64,000 nucleotides of DNA from Archivesica marissinica (Eukaryota > Mollusca > Bivalvia > Venerida > Vesicomyidae), in contig CM026401.1 of the NCBI GenBank assembly GCA_014843695.1, positions 49,333,430 through 49,397,429 of the forward strand, read 5' to 3'. Position 1 is the first letter of the stretch. Each line of letters starts with the position of its first letter. Position numbers and translations under genes: made by a program. A model generated the notes under the pieces. It was not told the DNA's origin. It saw only the letters and a list, made by a program, of their open reading frames with translations, and did no database searches. This document shows positions 1-9,890 of this stretch, piece by piece.

Positions 1-965
1 TTTCACTGATAAATTACTATATTTCATTGGAAAGCATGAAATAAAGTTCGATCATTCACTGAAACAAACAAATATTATCAATAACATGATTATACCCAAG
101 AGATGTATGTGAAACTAACATCTTCACCAAGCTTGGCGTTGTATACATTGCTGCACGCGTCATTGCTGTCACCAGACCACACACACTTGGGGTCTTAACA
201 AATGGTTTTGGGTGCAAAACACAAAACACTTCTTTTTTTAAGAACATTATGATACACCATATGCTTGACACTATGCATACATGGCTTTGAAAGTGACGGG
301 GTGTCATTTTTAAACTTACTTGGGTATGACATGAAAAGTGTATATGTAGTGTCGAGCCTAATGTTCTTTAGAACGTTTTTTGTTTTGTTTTTGATATTGA
401 ACCAGAAAACATTTGTCTAGAACCCAAGCGTCTATGCACCAGTCCTCAACTAACTATTCCAGTAACCTGGCCTCTACTACTTGGTAGTTACGCTTCCGTT
501 GTCATTGGTAATTAAGAAATCTAAATTAGACAGCAAGCTTAAATACTGTTTCTTCTACGCCTTACAACTTTGTTTTTAAACATTTTTTTTTATTCAGTTC
601 ATTCAATATATATACGGTATATAAATACAACAGGATATCTGAAATGGATTGGAAAAGAAGCTGAGAGCTTATGTAAATTCCTTTCCATTCCTTACAACTT
701 TATCATCATGTATAGCTTGCTTCATTTAAGCAGAAATAACATGTCGTAAGATCAACGTAATCGCAACGTGAAGTAAAACTTGCTGTATTTAAATCCAGAT
801 ACTGACAATATAATGTATTGGTTTGCACAGATACACGCACGTACGCAACACTGCTTCGATATGGCTTCACTATGTCCCTATTGCATATCAGACACACATA
901 TACAGACATATCGCTTCTAATGGATATTGACGGTTCTTGACCTAAGCATCATTATTGTTATACCC
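1..965. other. AT-rich stretch with no recognised feature
   Basis: The open frames here are short, have no recognisable domain and read like random AT-rich sequence. I see no repeat family in it that recurs elsewhere in the window. Confidence 0.5.
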
Positions 966-974
966 AACGTGACT

Positions 975-1275
975 GTGCGTGTGTGTTTTACGTTTATTTA
1001 TCGTCGCTACCGGTTGCCCATATGAGCGACGCCTCCTCAAGAGATTAGTCATTTTAGATTTTTTGGAGGATTGTGCAATGATACAGACAGAGACGCATTC
1101 CAGAATATCATCTGGTTCTTTTACGTGCACAGTGTAAAGCACCGGCACGAGACCTCGGTTTAAAGTCCCAACTGAAAGACTGTTAATTTTATTAGGGTCA
1201 GACGGGGGATCGAACCTGCGATCACTGGATTACCAGTCCAGCGTGTTATCACTGGACTACAGATCCGTCTGTCCT
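975..1275 (-). mobile_element. SINE family C (tRNA-Thr-like head), near full length
   Basis: Read on the minus strand, a tRNA-like head with box A (TAGTCCAGTGGTAAC) and box B (GGTTCGATCCC) is followed by a body ending in GCGACGATAAATAAACGTAAA. The anticodon stem-loop presents GGT, so the head resembles tRNA-Thr. A 9 bp target-site duplication AACGTGACT flanks it (966-974 and 1276-1284). At least ten other copies or fragments lie in the window. The tail and duplication indicate retroposition; this is not a functional tRNA gene. Confidence 0.85.
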
Positions 1276-1589
1276 AACGTGACTACTCTATGCCAACACT
1301 CACTATTATTCGCCTCCGAGTAATATTTACTACCTTTGGCTTCCAGTCTTAATCATTAAAACGCTCATTGGGATATTGTTATAAACAATGCCTCTCTCTC
1401 TCTCCCTCTCTCAATACGTAGACGCTTATTGAAATGCATATATAAACGCGTCTAGATACATAGATTATATAAATGCGATTGCGAAGACAACTCGAATCTT
1501 GATTGTTTGATGTAACCAGTTTTTTCTTTTCAAACAGTTGTACCTGGGTTAGGTATAATAACATAAATAGTGCATTACTGAGTGGTAAT

Positions 1590-1993
1590 ATGAAAATTAC
1601 CACACCGAGAACATGAATACTATGCGATTTGTCAAACGAAAATATAACCACTAACGACTCGGTTAATATTCATGTTCTCGAAGTGATATTTTTCATATTC
1701 AGTTAGAATTTGGAAAGTAAAGACATGTATAGATAGATTAACTCAGATAAAACTGCCTTCAGAATGCACAGACAAGCATCCACACACTAATTGAAAAATA
1801 CCACACCGAGAACATGAATATTAGCCGAGGTGTCAACCGAAAATATAACCACTAACGACTCGGTTAATATCATGTTCTCGGGGTTATATTTTTCATATTC
1901 AGTTAGAATTTGGAAAGTAAAGACAGGTATAGATATGTAAACTCAGATAAAACTGCCTTCAGAATGCACAGACAAGCATCAACACACTAATTC
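1590..1993. repeat. Tandem duplication (about 202 bp) of a hairpin MITE-like unit
   Basis: Two units, 1590-1791 and 1792-1993. Each opens with an inverted repeat of about 30 bp (arms near 1590-1619 and 1666-1696 in unit 1) containing CACCGAGAACATGAATA and its complement, followed by the same 95 bp spacer. The duplication therefore copied a small inverted-repeat element together with its flank. Confidence 0.7.
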
Positions 1994-2176
1994 GGGGGGT
2001 GGGGTGGGGGGCCGTCGCCGCGGTTATTTTCAGATTCTGACTACGGCACTGTTCGTGTATAAGTAATTCAATTTCCTCTCGATAATATCGTTCATTTTAG
2101 AGAGTTATATGTAAGGCATAGACAGAATGTATTTGCTCAGTAGCCTATTAATCCATCTGTATTATGAATCAGATCT

Positions 2177-2425
2177 AAATAGCTGTCAAATGATTTTGTC
2201 TTTAGTATCTAGCGTGTATCAATCACGGATCTATAATTTGTCTCGATATTTTGCTTGGTTATTTGGGGGGGGGGGGGTCTAAAGGCGCAGAAACTAAATA
2301 TCTGTCTAATGATTTTGTCTTTAGTATCTAGCGTGCATCAATCACGGATCCATAATTTGTCTCGATATTTTGCTTGCTTGTGTTGGATGTGGGGGGGGGG
2401 GGGGGGGGTCTAAAGGCGCAGAAAC
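2177..2425. repeat. Two-copy direct repeat (about 119 bp) with long poly-G runs
   Basis: Two copies share TTTAGTATCTAGCGTG, CAATCACGGATC and GTCTAAAGGCGCAGAAACT. Each carries a G homopolymer (12 or more Gs) just before the last motif. The G-run lengths are likely to be unreliable in sequencing. Confidence 0.75.
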
Positions 2426-2465
2426 TGTCGAACAAACCAAAACACGGAACTATTTTGGCAACAAT

Positions 2466-2704
2466 ACACGAGACCTTCCTACGATTCTATGATGTTTCTA
2501 CGTGTCAATTTGCTACACGAGACCTTCCTACGATTCTATGACGTTTCTACGTGTCAATTTGCTACACGAGACCTTCCTACGATTCTATGACGTTTATACG
2601 TGTCAATTTGTTACACGAGACCTTCCTACGATTCTATGACGTTTCTACGTGTCATTTTTTTACACGAGACCTTCCTACGATTCTATGACGTTTCTACGTG
2701 TCCA
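2466..2704. repeat. Minisatellite, 49 bp unit, about 5 copies
   Basis: ACACGAGACCTTCCTACG recurs at 2466, 2515, 2564, 2613 and 2662, an exact 49 bp spacing. Unit divergence is low (a few substitutions). Confidence 0.95.
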
Positions 2705-2739
2705 TTTTATATCGATTTTCTTTACACACATGTTTTTAT

Positions 2740-2912
2740 ACAATTATTTTATAGGTGTTTGGTCAACAGTCAAAACTATTGTCTGGCTGTTTTGGTATGA
2801 CTTTGGAACTGTTGCCCGCCGATGCCGCCAGGTTCCAAATAGTCTCAATGTTAATCCCAATACCGATGTACAATAGTTTCGACAGTTTCCAAAACACCTA
2901 TGAAATAATTGT
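2740..2912. mobile_element. Small terminal-inverted-repeat element (MITE), 173 bp
   Basis: The left end ACAATTATTTTATAGGTGTT is mirrored by the complement of the right end, and the similarity continues imperfectly for about 42 bp, including AACTATTG. There is no coding capacity. The interior motif GTTGCCCGC recurs near 3500, so a relative may lie there. Confidence 0.65.
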
Positions 2913-2968
2913 CTTGTTACATGTCATACTCTATAAATACTATTTCGCATTTAGTTGCTTTTTTTAAC

Positions 2969-3253
2969 AGACGGATATGTAGTCCAGTGGTAACACGCTG
3001 GACTGGTAATCCAGATCGCAGGTTCGATCCCCCGTCTGACCCTAATAAAATGAACAGTCTTTCAGTTGGGACTTTAAACCGAGGTCTCGTGTCGGTGCTT
3101 TACATCGTGCACGTAAAAAAACCAGAGGAGATTCTGGAATGGGTCTTTATCTGTATCATGCACTATCCTCCAACATCTAAAAGAACTAATATCTTCAGGA
3201 GGCGTCGCTCATATGGGCAACCGGTAGCGACGATAAATAAACGTAAAACACAC
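2969..3253 (+). mobile_element. SINE family C (tRNA-Thr-like head), near full length
   Basis: The head reads GACGGATATGTAGTCCAGTG, then a GGT anticodon loop, then box B GGTTCGATCCC. The body and the tail ending ACGATAAATAAACGTAAAAC match the other family C copies. Flanking T-rich sequence gives a weak possible target duplication. Confidence 0.85.
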
Positions 3254-3785
3254 ACGTTGTTTTTTTATATATTGTTTTGGGCTAGTTTGGGGAACCTTTG
3301 TAATAGTCTTAGTAATGAAAGTTATTCAGCCATTATTTCACCAAATCTGGCAATTTTGACAAGGTTCGTCTGCAGAATAATCCGGGTCTTGTGTGCAGCG
3401 CTTGTTTGTGTTCAATCTGTGTCAAACTTAAAACACAGATTAATCGGAATCTCGGATAGAGGAGGGCAACAGACGAAACTATTGAACTCACATGAAACTG
3501 TTGCCCGCTTGGCTCGGGAATGCCAGTCAAAAATATCGAATACACATTTCTATAGTGTGTTAGGCAATAACTCACAATCGCTAGCACACGCACATTTCTG
3601 CTTTGCACATTTAATTAGTCTTTGCACACAAAACGATTGTTTTACTTCGCGTAAACAAATAAACAAAACAAACGTTTAATTGTCACGGATTTGAATTCTC
3701 ATAACACCGAGATGATGATAAACTACCCCCAGGGGAAAACAGCTAATGAGTTCAACAATCAGTACAGATGTACAAAAATACGGTT
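3254..3785. other. Intergenic DNA, no gene recognised
   Basis: The long plus-strand frame over 2909-3679 mostly translates the SINE and has no domain. GTTGCCCGC and ACTATTGAACTC near 3480-3510 recall the MITE at 2740-2912, but I cannot define ends. Confidence 0.4.
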
Positions 3786-4424
3786 ATATGTACTTGCATA
3801 TCGTTCGTGTATCGTGCGTGCTGCATATCGTTCGTGTATCGTGCGTGCTGTATATCGTTCTTGTATCGTTCGTGTTGTGTATCGTTCGTATATCATTCGT
3901 GCTGTATATCGTTCGTGTATCGTGCGTGCTGTGTATCGTTCGTGCTGTGTATCATACTTGTATCGTGTGTGCTGTATATCGTTCGTGTATCGTGCGTGCT
4001 GTGTATCGTTCGTGCTGAGTATCGTACTTGTATCGTGTGTGCTGTATATCGTTCGTGTATCGTGTGTGCTGTGTATCGTTCGTGCTGTGTATCTTTCGTG
4101 TATCGTGCGTGCTGTATATCGTTCGTGTATCGTGCGTGCTGTATATCGTTCGTGTATCGTGCGTGCTGTATATCGTCCGTGTATCGTTCGTATATCGGTG
4201 CGTGCTGTATATCGTTCGTGCTGTATATCGTTCGTGCTGTATATCGTTCGTGTATTGTGCGTGCTGTATATCGTTCGTGCTGTATATCGTTCGTGCTGTA
4301 TATCGTTCGTGTGTTGTGCGTGCTGTATATCGTTCGTGCTGTATATCGTTCGTGCTGTATATCGTTCGTGTATTGTGCGTGCTGTATATCGTTCGTGTAT
4401 CGTGCGTACTGTATATCGTATCTT
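3786..4424. repeat. Minisatellite built from 16 bp and 27 bp sub-units
   Basis: Alternating GTATATCGTTCGTGCT and GTATCGTGCGTGC blocks make a composite array. Open frames run through on both strands only because the unit lacks stops; the predicted Cys/Val/Arg-rich peptides are not credible proteins. Confidence 0.92.
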
Positions 4425-4499
4425 GTGTTCTATTATATTATTCAGCAACACTGTTTCATTTATTGTCTTCAGTTGCTATTTCATCATTTCACGAAGTTG

Positions 4500-4625
4500 A
4501 AATCGTGATTTTGTGAATTGAAGAAGATGGAATCGTGAATTCTTGAAGTTAAAATCGTGAATTGGTGAAATCGTGAATTCAGGATAAAATCGTGAAACTA
4601 AAATCGTGAATTCGTGAGATAGTGA
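4500..4625. repeat. Degenerate short repeat of AAATCGTGAATT type
   Basis: Variants of AATCGTGAATT recur irregularly about seven times just after the minisatellite. This is too diverged to give a clean period. Confidence 0.6.
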
Positions 4626-4639
4626 GTTAGGGATGAAAT

Positions 4640-5340
4640 TAGTAAATATACGTTCAAGATAACCACTCTGACATCCACACGATTGGTGTCATATTGACCT
4701 AATTTCAGTTCTAATCGGAAGTATTAAACATGGTTTCACAGAGGTGGCCATTTTGAATTTCGGATTGGGAACGAGTTCAGGGTATTTTTGATCTTCGGGG
4801 GGAGAAGCAGACCATTTCAAGATGGTTGCAAAGGCGGCCATTTTGGCTATCGGACCGGAATGACTTTAAGGTATACACTTTATTTATTTTACAACGATTG
4901 CGAAATAAGCTTTACCAACTTATATTAATCGCTCTCGTTGGCGTGGATGAAAAGCGAATATGGTCATTAGTGCGGGAGGAAACCGTCGTACGAAATGGGA
5001 GCACCCGGATAAAAACCAACATATCCGTTCGGGTGACCACCGTACCATCTCACATGCTTCCCGGTTCGAGGATCGAACACGGTTTGTATTGGTGAGACGC
5101 GAGCTGGCTAACCACTGCGCTAATCGGACAACCATACATGTTGTATATATAACAGGAGATATAGTAACTGAATTTTACATACTACTGGCCAAATGGTCTG
5201 CACAAAGTTTCATCAAGATCGACCAAGTGGCTCGAGGAGAAGAAACTGAACATACAATATATGTATGCCGATTTCGGATATCTAGCATATTCGGCTGGTT
5301 GTTGTCACGATGCGCCACAACAAGTGTCATCTAAATTTGC
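4640..5340. mobile_element. Dispersed repeat of unknown class, split by a SINE
   Basis: The left part carries GGTGGCCATTTTGAATTTCG and GGCGGCCATTTTGG. The right part carries CAAAGTTTCATCAAGATCG. I associate both phrases from memory with one dispersed repeat of mollusc genomes. The family F SINE at 4872-5137 separates them. Class and ends are not determined. Confidence 0.4.
4872..5137 (-). mobile_element. SINE family F (tRNA-like head, tail shared with family A)
   Basis: On the minus strand a tRNA-like head (GATTAGCGCAGTGGTTAGC, then box B GTTCGATCC) is followed by a body with GGGTGCTCC and GGTTTCCTCCCGC. The tail complements AACTTATATTAAT and ATTGCGAAATAAG, which is the family A tail. Different heads on one tail suggest mobilisation by the same LINE machinery. 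Confidence 0.65.
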
Positions 5341-5537
5341 CGACTGGTTTTAGAGGAGATATTGAATGAAGAAAATGTTGGCGGGATTACGACCATGTAT
5401 ACGCCGGAGGACTGGCCTGTGCTAATAGTTCGCATTGAGTTATGGCTTATATGAGCTAAAAATACACAATACTTGTTTGCTAGTCAACCTTGTTGCAAGG
5501 AATCTAATTTCTACCTCTTATGGTTGAGGTCGTGGAT

Positions 5538-6941
5538 TTATCGCGAGTTAAAACACAAGCGGCAAGTATTAAACAGTCTATGCATATTGTCTCTGAAAGT
5601 TTGGTTCATGAATGCGTATATTACAGGGTTCGCAACATTGTATGCAAAATACATATAGAATACGACTGGGTTAAATGTTAACCAATGATGCGCCATCAGC
5701 CAGGCCGGCAGGAAAGCGATTATGAACACGATTGTCACTATAAAAAGCATTACGGCAGTTTTTATATTGGCCATTCGATCATGATCTCGTCTGTCCTTGT
5801 TAGGATCCACGTTTGGTGCTTTTCTAATTGACAGTTTCGTAACAGGCCGACTGTCAGATTCGTTCGTACCATTCTCCGGGTTCTTCGATAACATTGTGCA
5901 AGTTGTTGCTCCATCTATCTCGACCTTTAAGTTCACATTGTTATAGTTTGAATGTGTCTGTTGTTTGGCGTTCATATTTGTTAACGGGATTGTGGACTCG
6001 TCTGTCTGACAATGGGTGTTCACTTGCTTCACGCGGGCACCCATTTTCTGCGCCCTTCGTTTAGCCCTTTGCTTTGTAACAGAGCTATATATAAGACCAT
6101 ACAGGATCAGGACAATCAGCAATGAACACAAATAGAATGCTGAATATATCTTCTGATAGACTTTGATAAAATCAAATGACAACAACACGGTTGACTGATC
6201 GCATACACCAACAAATTTTTTCTGTAGTGTCACAGGAACTTCCTGTTCTATGTAGTATTTGTTGGTCCTCAAGTCAGTAGCAAAGGAGTTTGCCTCATTC
6301 GATAGATTAACCGACACATTGGCGTTAGATGCAAACAGCAGATTTGTCGAATTCAGCGCAGACTCTGGTTTAGGCAACATGCGATATACACCAAACCCAA
6401 GTGATGTAATTAGCCCTAAGATAGTCGCAAACAGAGCTAGAATACCAACGATGACCTTTGCCCTTTTTACTGTCATAAATTGAGCAAACGGGTGACAGAT
6501 GCAGATATATCGATCAACTGCGATGGCAACCATAATGAAGGCAGAGAGTGGGACTGTACATGTAATCAAAAACTGATACACCTTACACAATATGTCAAAT
6601 TCCAACTCATAACCGAGATGGATAGCGACAACTGTGTATGGTAAGATCACCAGGCATGTGACGAAATCTGTCCCAGCCAACGCCAGGATAAATATAGTCG
6701 ACGTTAGCTTCCCTGCGGTACGTGTGAAAACGTAGAGCACGAGGCCGTTGCCAAGGGTACCAACAGTACTAAAGAGGCAAAGGATGATGATAATAATGAT
6801 GTTTTCAATCTCGTTGTTTTCGGATTGGTCCTGGTCTGTGGGGATACTGGAACCTTGCTGAGTGGTAGGGATGTCGGTATTGGCGTTTTCATTTAGTGTT
6901 TTATATGTCGCGTTCCATAGCGGGTCTATGTAATCTGCCAT
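5538..6941 (-). CDS. Class A (rhodopsin-like) G-protein-coupled receptor
   Basis: Seven-helix plasma-membrane receptor of 467 codons in one open exon. In the chosen frame: N-terminus with glycosylation site N10; TM1 about 48-73 with G64-N65; TM2 81-107 with D92; TM3 119-142 with C119, then D143-R144-Y145; TM4 161-184; TM5 about 262-287; TM6 394-417; TM7 424-444 with NPVIY at 438-442; then helix 8 and C460/C463, possible palmitoylation sites. Extracellular loop 2 is long (about 185-258, with C247 and NST, NVS and NLS sites), and cytoplasmic loop 3 is about 105 residues. Three usual anchors are missing: the TM4 Trp, the TM5 Pro and the TM6 toggle Trp (Phe410 here, before P412). I start at 6941, not at the upstream ATG (7076), because the extra 45 codons run into a dispersed repeat and an AG acceptor lies between; the start has A at -3 and G at +4. 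The ligand is unknown; neuropeptide or amine receptors are the nearest style. Confidence 0.9.
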   Translation of the reverse strand: MADYIDPLWNATYKTLNENANTDIPTTQQGSSIPTDQDQSENNEIENIIIIIILCLFSTVGTLGNGLVLYVFTRTAGKLTSTIFILALAGTDFVTCLVILPYTVVAIHLGYELEFDILCKVYQFLITCTVPLSAFIMVAIAVDRYICICHPFAQFMTVKRAKVIVGILALFATILGLITSLGFGVYRMLPKPESALNSTNLLFASNANVSVNLSNEANSFATDLRTNKYYIEQEVPVTLQKKFVGVCDQSTVLLSFDFIKVYQKIYSAFYLCSLLIVLILYGLIYSSVTKQRAKRRAQKMGARVKQVNTHCQTDESTIPLTNMNAKQQTHSNYNNVNLKVEIDGATTCTMLSKNPENGTNESDSRPVTKLSIRKAPNVDPNKDRRDHDRMANIKTAVMLFIVTIVFIIAFLPAWLMAHHWLTFNPVVFYMYFAYNVANPVIYAFMNQTFRDNMHRLFNTCRLCFNSR

Positions 6942-6961
6942 GATTGCTAAGAATGCATTAC

Positions 6962-7048
6962 CTGAAAATAGAAATAACGTTATATTAATAAACAAATACA
7001 AATCGCACGAGTTTGCGTAGTGACCGACGTTGGTTTTTTTTCTATTAC
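6962..7048 (-). other. Possible short 5'-UTR intron of the receptor gene
   Basis: On the minus strand GTAATAG (from 7048) and a pyrimidine-rich stretch ending TTTTCAG (ending at 6962) could bound an 87 nt intron, 20 nt upstream of the chosen ATG. The donor lies inside a repeat copy, so the first exon would be repeat-derived. The acceptor could equally serve a more distant upstream exon. Confidence 0.35.
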
Positions 7049-7545
7049 CTTCATCAGCAGATAAAGTCCGATTCATCCCGACATTTATATATAGGTGATT
7101 TTAGTTGGAATCCTTTGTTTTTACGGTTATTCCCGAACAAAATGTTGCATGATCAATGTGAATTTATAAAACTCTTGTAAACTAATTGATAACGACAATA
7201 AAATACCCAAGGATATCTGTCGAGATTGAATAATAGTTAATAATTATAAGATGAGAACAAGAGTGGAAGTCGTGATAGCACAGTGGATTCGCGTTCGCTT
7301 CAGGTGCGAAATTCCGGAGTTCGAGCCTCGCTGGAGCCGTTACGATTGTGCCCTTAGGCAAGGCATTTAAATTCCACGTTGCCTCTTCTCTCTCCCTCGT
7401 GAGCTAAAATAAATTTTTATAAACTTAAGATGAGAACATGAATGAAATTGATAGCATGTTATGCAATGGAAATCACGATAAAAACAGAGGAAACCAATTA
7501 AAAAGACATATCCTCCTTGAAGAGTATTCAGGGGGAAACAACTGG
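7043..7545. mobile_element. TIR element (GTTACTTCCCTTGA-type), diverged copy with a SINE inside
   Basis: It shares AGATAAAGTCCGATT, TTTTAGTTGGAATCCTTTG and CTGTCGAGATT with copies at 36922-37216 and 62239-62660. In the last copy the ends are inverted (GTTACTTCCCTTGA against the complement of TCAGGGGCAGTAAC). Its left edge abuts the receptor's upstream region. A family A SINE at 7260-7425 interrupts it. Confidence 0.6.
7260..7425 (+). mobile_element. SINE family A, internally deleted, with target duplication
   Basis: The head has box A (TAGCACAGTGG) and box B (AGTTCGAGCC). The anticodon loop reads CAG. The body passes directly from CTCTCCCTCGT to GAGCTAAAATAAATTT, so about 80 bp of the usual body is missing. 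The 13 bp duplication TAAGATGAGAACA flanks it (7247-7259 and 7426-7438), fixing the boundaries. Confidence 0.9.
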
Positions 7546-7559
7546 GCAATATCTCTCAT

Positions 7560-8340
7560 TATTACACAACGGTGCACATAGCGTATACGGTAGATAGACA
7601 AATCCACATGTGATGCGCTTGTACCGTCTGTCGTGTCCAGCTTGAAATACTCAGAAATAAAAATTTAAATATTGCATGCTGTTTTATCGCCTCCTTTGCC
7701 CAGTCTATAAACTTGGAAATAAAATGTAAGTATTGCATGCTGTTTTATGGTTTGTCTTGCTCTTCTAAATACTAAGAAACTCATTATGTGGAATATATGC
7801 CGATCATGCTCTGGAATAAACAAACAACCCATATCTCTACCATGGGCATTCAACTAGAAATCAGCCAAAATAGAATACAGTTCCAGAAACAATTTGATTT
7901 TATTCAAAACTATCTCATATGAGATTGATTCTCTGCATCTTTATTGTAACATGGCTCGACATTTTGTCTATATACGCAACGAAGGAATTTATCGTGGTTA
8001 AATATGCAATAAAACATAGTTTAGCGCATGTCAAACGTGACGTTATTATACTAGCATATTTGAAGTCTTGTCGACGTCATTTACGCTTTCTAAAATATAA
8101 TGCCAACTAATTTTGCGCTTTTTAGATAGCTTGGTCAGAATGGAATTATTTTTTGTTTGTTTTTTATTTGCGTTATTAATAGTAGAATAGAACACGGTTT
8201 GTTGTTATGAGCACCGGAATTAACCACTTAGACATACGGCCTGATTGGTTAATTTCTACGCGTCGAAGTTCCAAATCATGTTTATTTCTTAATTTGACCT
8301 TCAATGGTACTCCATCACATCAGTATATTCTTTATTAATT
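7560..8340. other. AT-rich DNA, nothing recognised
   Basis: ATTGCATGCTGTTTTAT occurs twice (near 7671 and 7733), a short local duplication. No domain is visible in the small frames. Confidence 0.4.
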
Positions 8341-8367
8341 TTGACAACAGCAATTTGATTAATACTA

Positions 8368-8565
8368 ATGGACCACCAAAACATCACCATGCAGGCTCTT
8401 GATTGGAACCAGCAAGGTAAGGGGAAGAGAGGCCGACCAGTCCAAACATGGAGAAGGACCTTGACCTCTGAGCTGCGTCCTACCCGGATGACATGGCGAG
8501 AAGCAATGGATAGGCGGCCCAGATGGAGAACTGTAGTGGTAGCCCTATCTGCTTATTGTGATTAA
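8368..8565 (+). pseudogene. Non-LTR retrotransposon ORF2 C-terminal fragment
   Basis: About 65 codons match, from memory, the C-terminus of endonuclease/reverse-transcriptase retrotransposon polyproteins. The pattern is W-N-x-Q-G-K, then R-G-R-P-x-x-T-W-R-R (residues 21-31), then M-T-W-R-E and a closing W-R-x-x-V-x-A-L. The reverse transcriptase and endonuclease are absent, so this is a dead 5'-truncated copy. The opening ATG is probably just an internal codon. Confidence 0.7.
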
Positions 8566-8668
8566 CACTGATTGATTATAGAGTTACACACCGTGACAAT
8601 GTGCTGTATTCTTTATATTATATATAGTATATAGTCTCGCAATTTCCAAATGTTTGGCTTAGAAAGCC

Positions 8669-9703
8669 TTGTTACGCCGCATAGAGCTCCTAACCCATAG
8701 AGCTCCTCGAGGAGCTCTATGCGTCGTTAAAAAACCGCATAGAGCTCCTGTCCGATAGAGCTTCAATGCGTCAATATGACCGATCGTCCCGCATTGAGCT
8801 CCTCTGTTGTCAACTACTAAAACATATTAAACTACTGACTATTTGTATGCTCCCCAAAGGGAGAGCATATAGTTGCCACTTTGTCTGTCTGTCCGTCCGT
8901 CCGTCCGTTTGTTCGTCCGACCGCCCGTCTGTCTGTCTGTCTGTCTCTCCGTCCGTCCGTCCGTTCGTCCGGGTACTTCTTGTCCGGAGCATAACTCGAA
9001 AAGCATAGAAGGAAATCAAATGAAACTTGAATCTGTGATGGAGGGCAATGAGATGGAGAGCAGAGCGCAAGAACCATAACTCTCTGTGTTGTCATTGATG
9101 AATTATGTCCCATTTTCACTTTATTAAAGGCTTGTTAGGCCCCTACTGGTCGAAGACCCGGTAATGGGGACTATAGGATTGGTCGATGTCCATCCGTCAT
9201 TCCGTCCGCCCATCCCATCGTGCCCGGTCCATATCTCCTAAACCTCTTGAAGAATGTTCACGAAACTTGGGTCAAATGTTCACCTCATCGAGATGACGTG
9301 CAGAACCCATGTTCCAGCTATGTAGGTTCAAAGGCAAGGTCGCACTTTGAGGTCAAAATTCAAGTGCCTACATTTCGTGTCCGGTCCATATCATGTAGGT
9401 GTGAATAGGTGTTAGGTGTTAATACATACACGGCGTACGTGCATTTGTATCTACAAGTGCACGTACAAGTCATCTCAACATCTTAATTATCGGAAGTGGG
9501 GAGCTCTATGCGTCAGGTTGAAAGACCCATTTTAAAGTTGATGTGTACCTTCGACCGATAGGGCTCTCGGGAGCTCTATGTGTGTTTGCCTAACGCATAG
9601 CGCTTCTTAGCATAGAGCTACATGGGAGCTCTATGCGTCATGCCACAACGCATATAGCTCCTCGAGGAGCTCTATGGGTTAGGAGCTCTATGCGGCGTAA
9701 CAA
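8669..9703. mobile_element. Fold-back/TIR element with repeated GCATAGAGCTCC motifs, 1.04 kb
   Basis: About 55 bp inverted ends: TTGTTACGCCGCATAGAGC, then TCCTAACCCATAGAGCTCC and CTCGAGGAGCTC at the left, mirrored at the right (complement ending 9703). The motif GCATAGAGCTCC or its complement recurs many times in both subterminal regions, some copies themselves palindromic around CTCGAG. The interior holds a CCGT/CTGT tract and two blocks resembling common invertebrate dispersed repeats (near 8850-9125 and 9140-9410). No transposase is encoded. Confidence 0.7.
8880..8975. repeat. CTGT/CCGT tetranucleotide tract
   Basis: Runs of CTGT, CCGT and TCCG inside the fold-back element. They generate the apparent Arg/Thr/Asp or Ser/Val/Pro open frames on the two strands, which are not proteins. 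Confidence 0.85.
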
Positions 9704-9890
9704 AGCCTTCTTCAAGGAAAGTTATAGCTAAATAAAAGTTCAGCTAATTCATTTTCTTTCAGCTTGCTTTGAATAAACGTCATTATATTCTTTATTTATC
9801 CTCCAATATTAAAGAGCATGCATACATTTTACATATGAATTATCAGAACATTTACATCGGCGAAATATTTTACATTTATATACATCTACA

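Noticed and set aside
3759..4516. Arg/Thr- or Cys/Val-rich frames of up to 269 codons
   Set aside because: Products of the GTATATCGTTCGTG array.
6942..7076. Receptor start at the most upstream ATG
   Set aside because: Those 45 codons include a dispersed-repeat end and an apparent intron; the ATG at 6941 has a better context.
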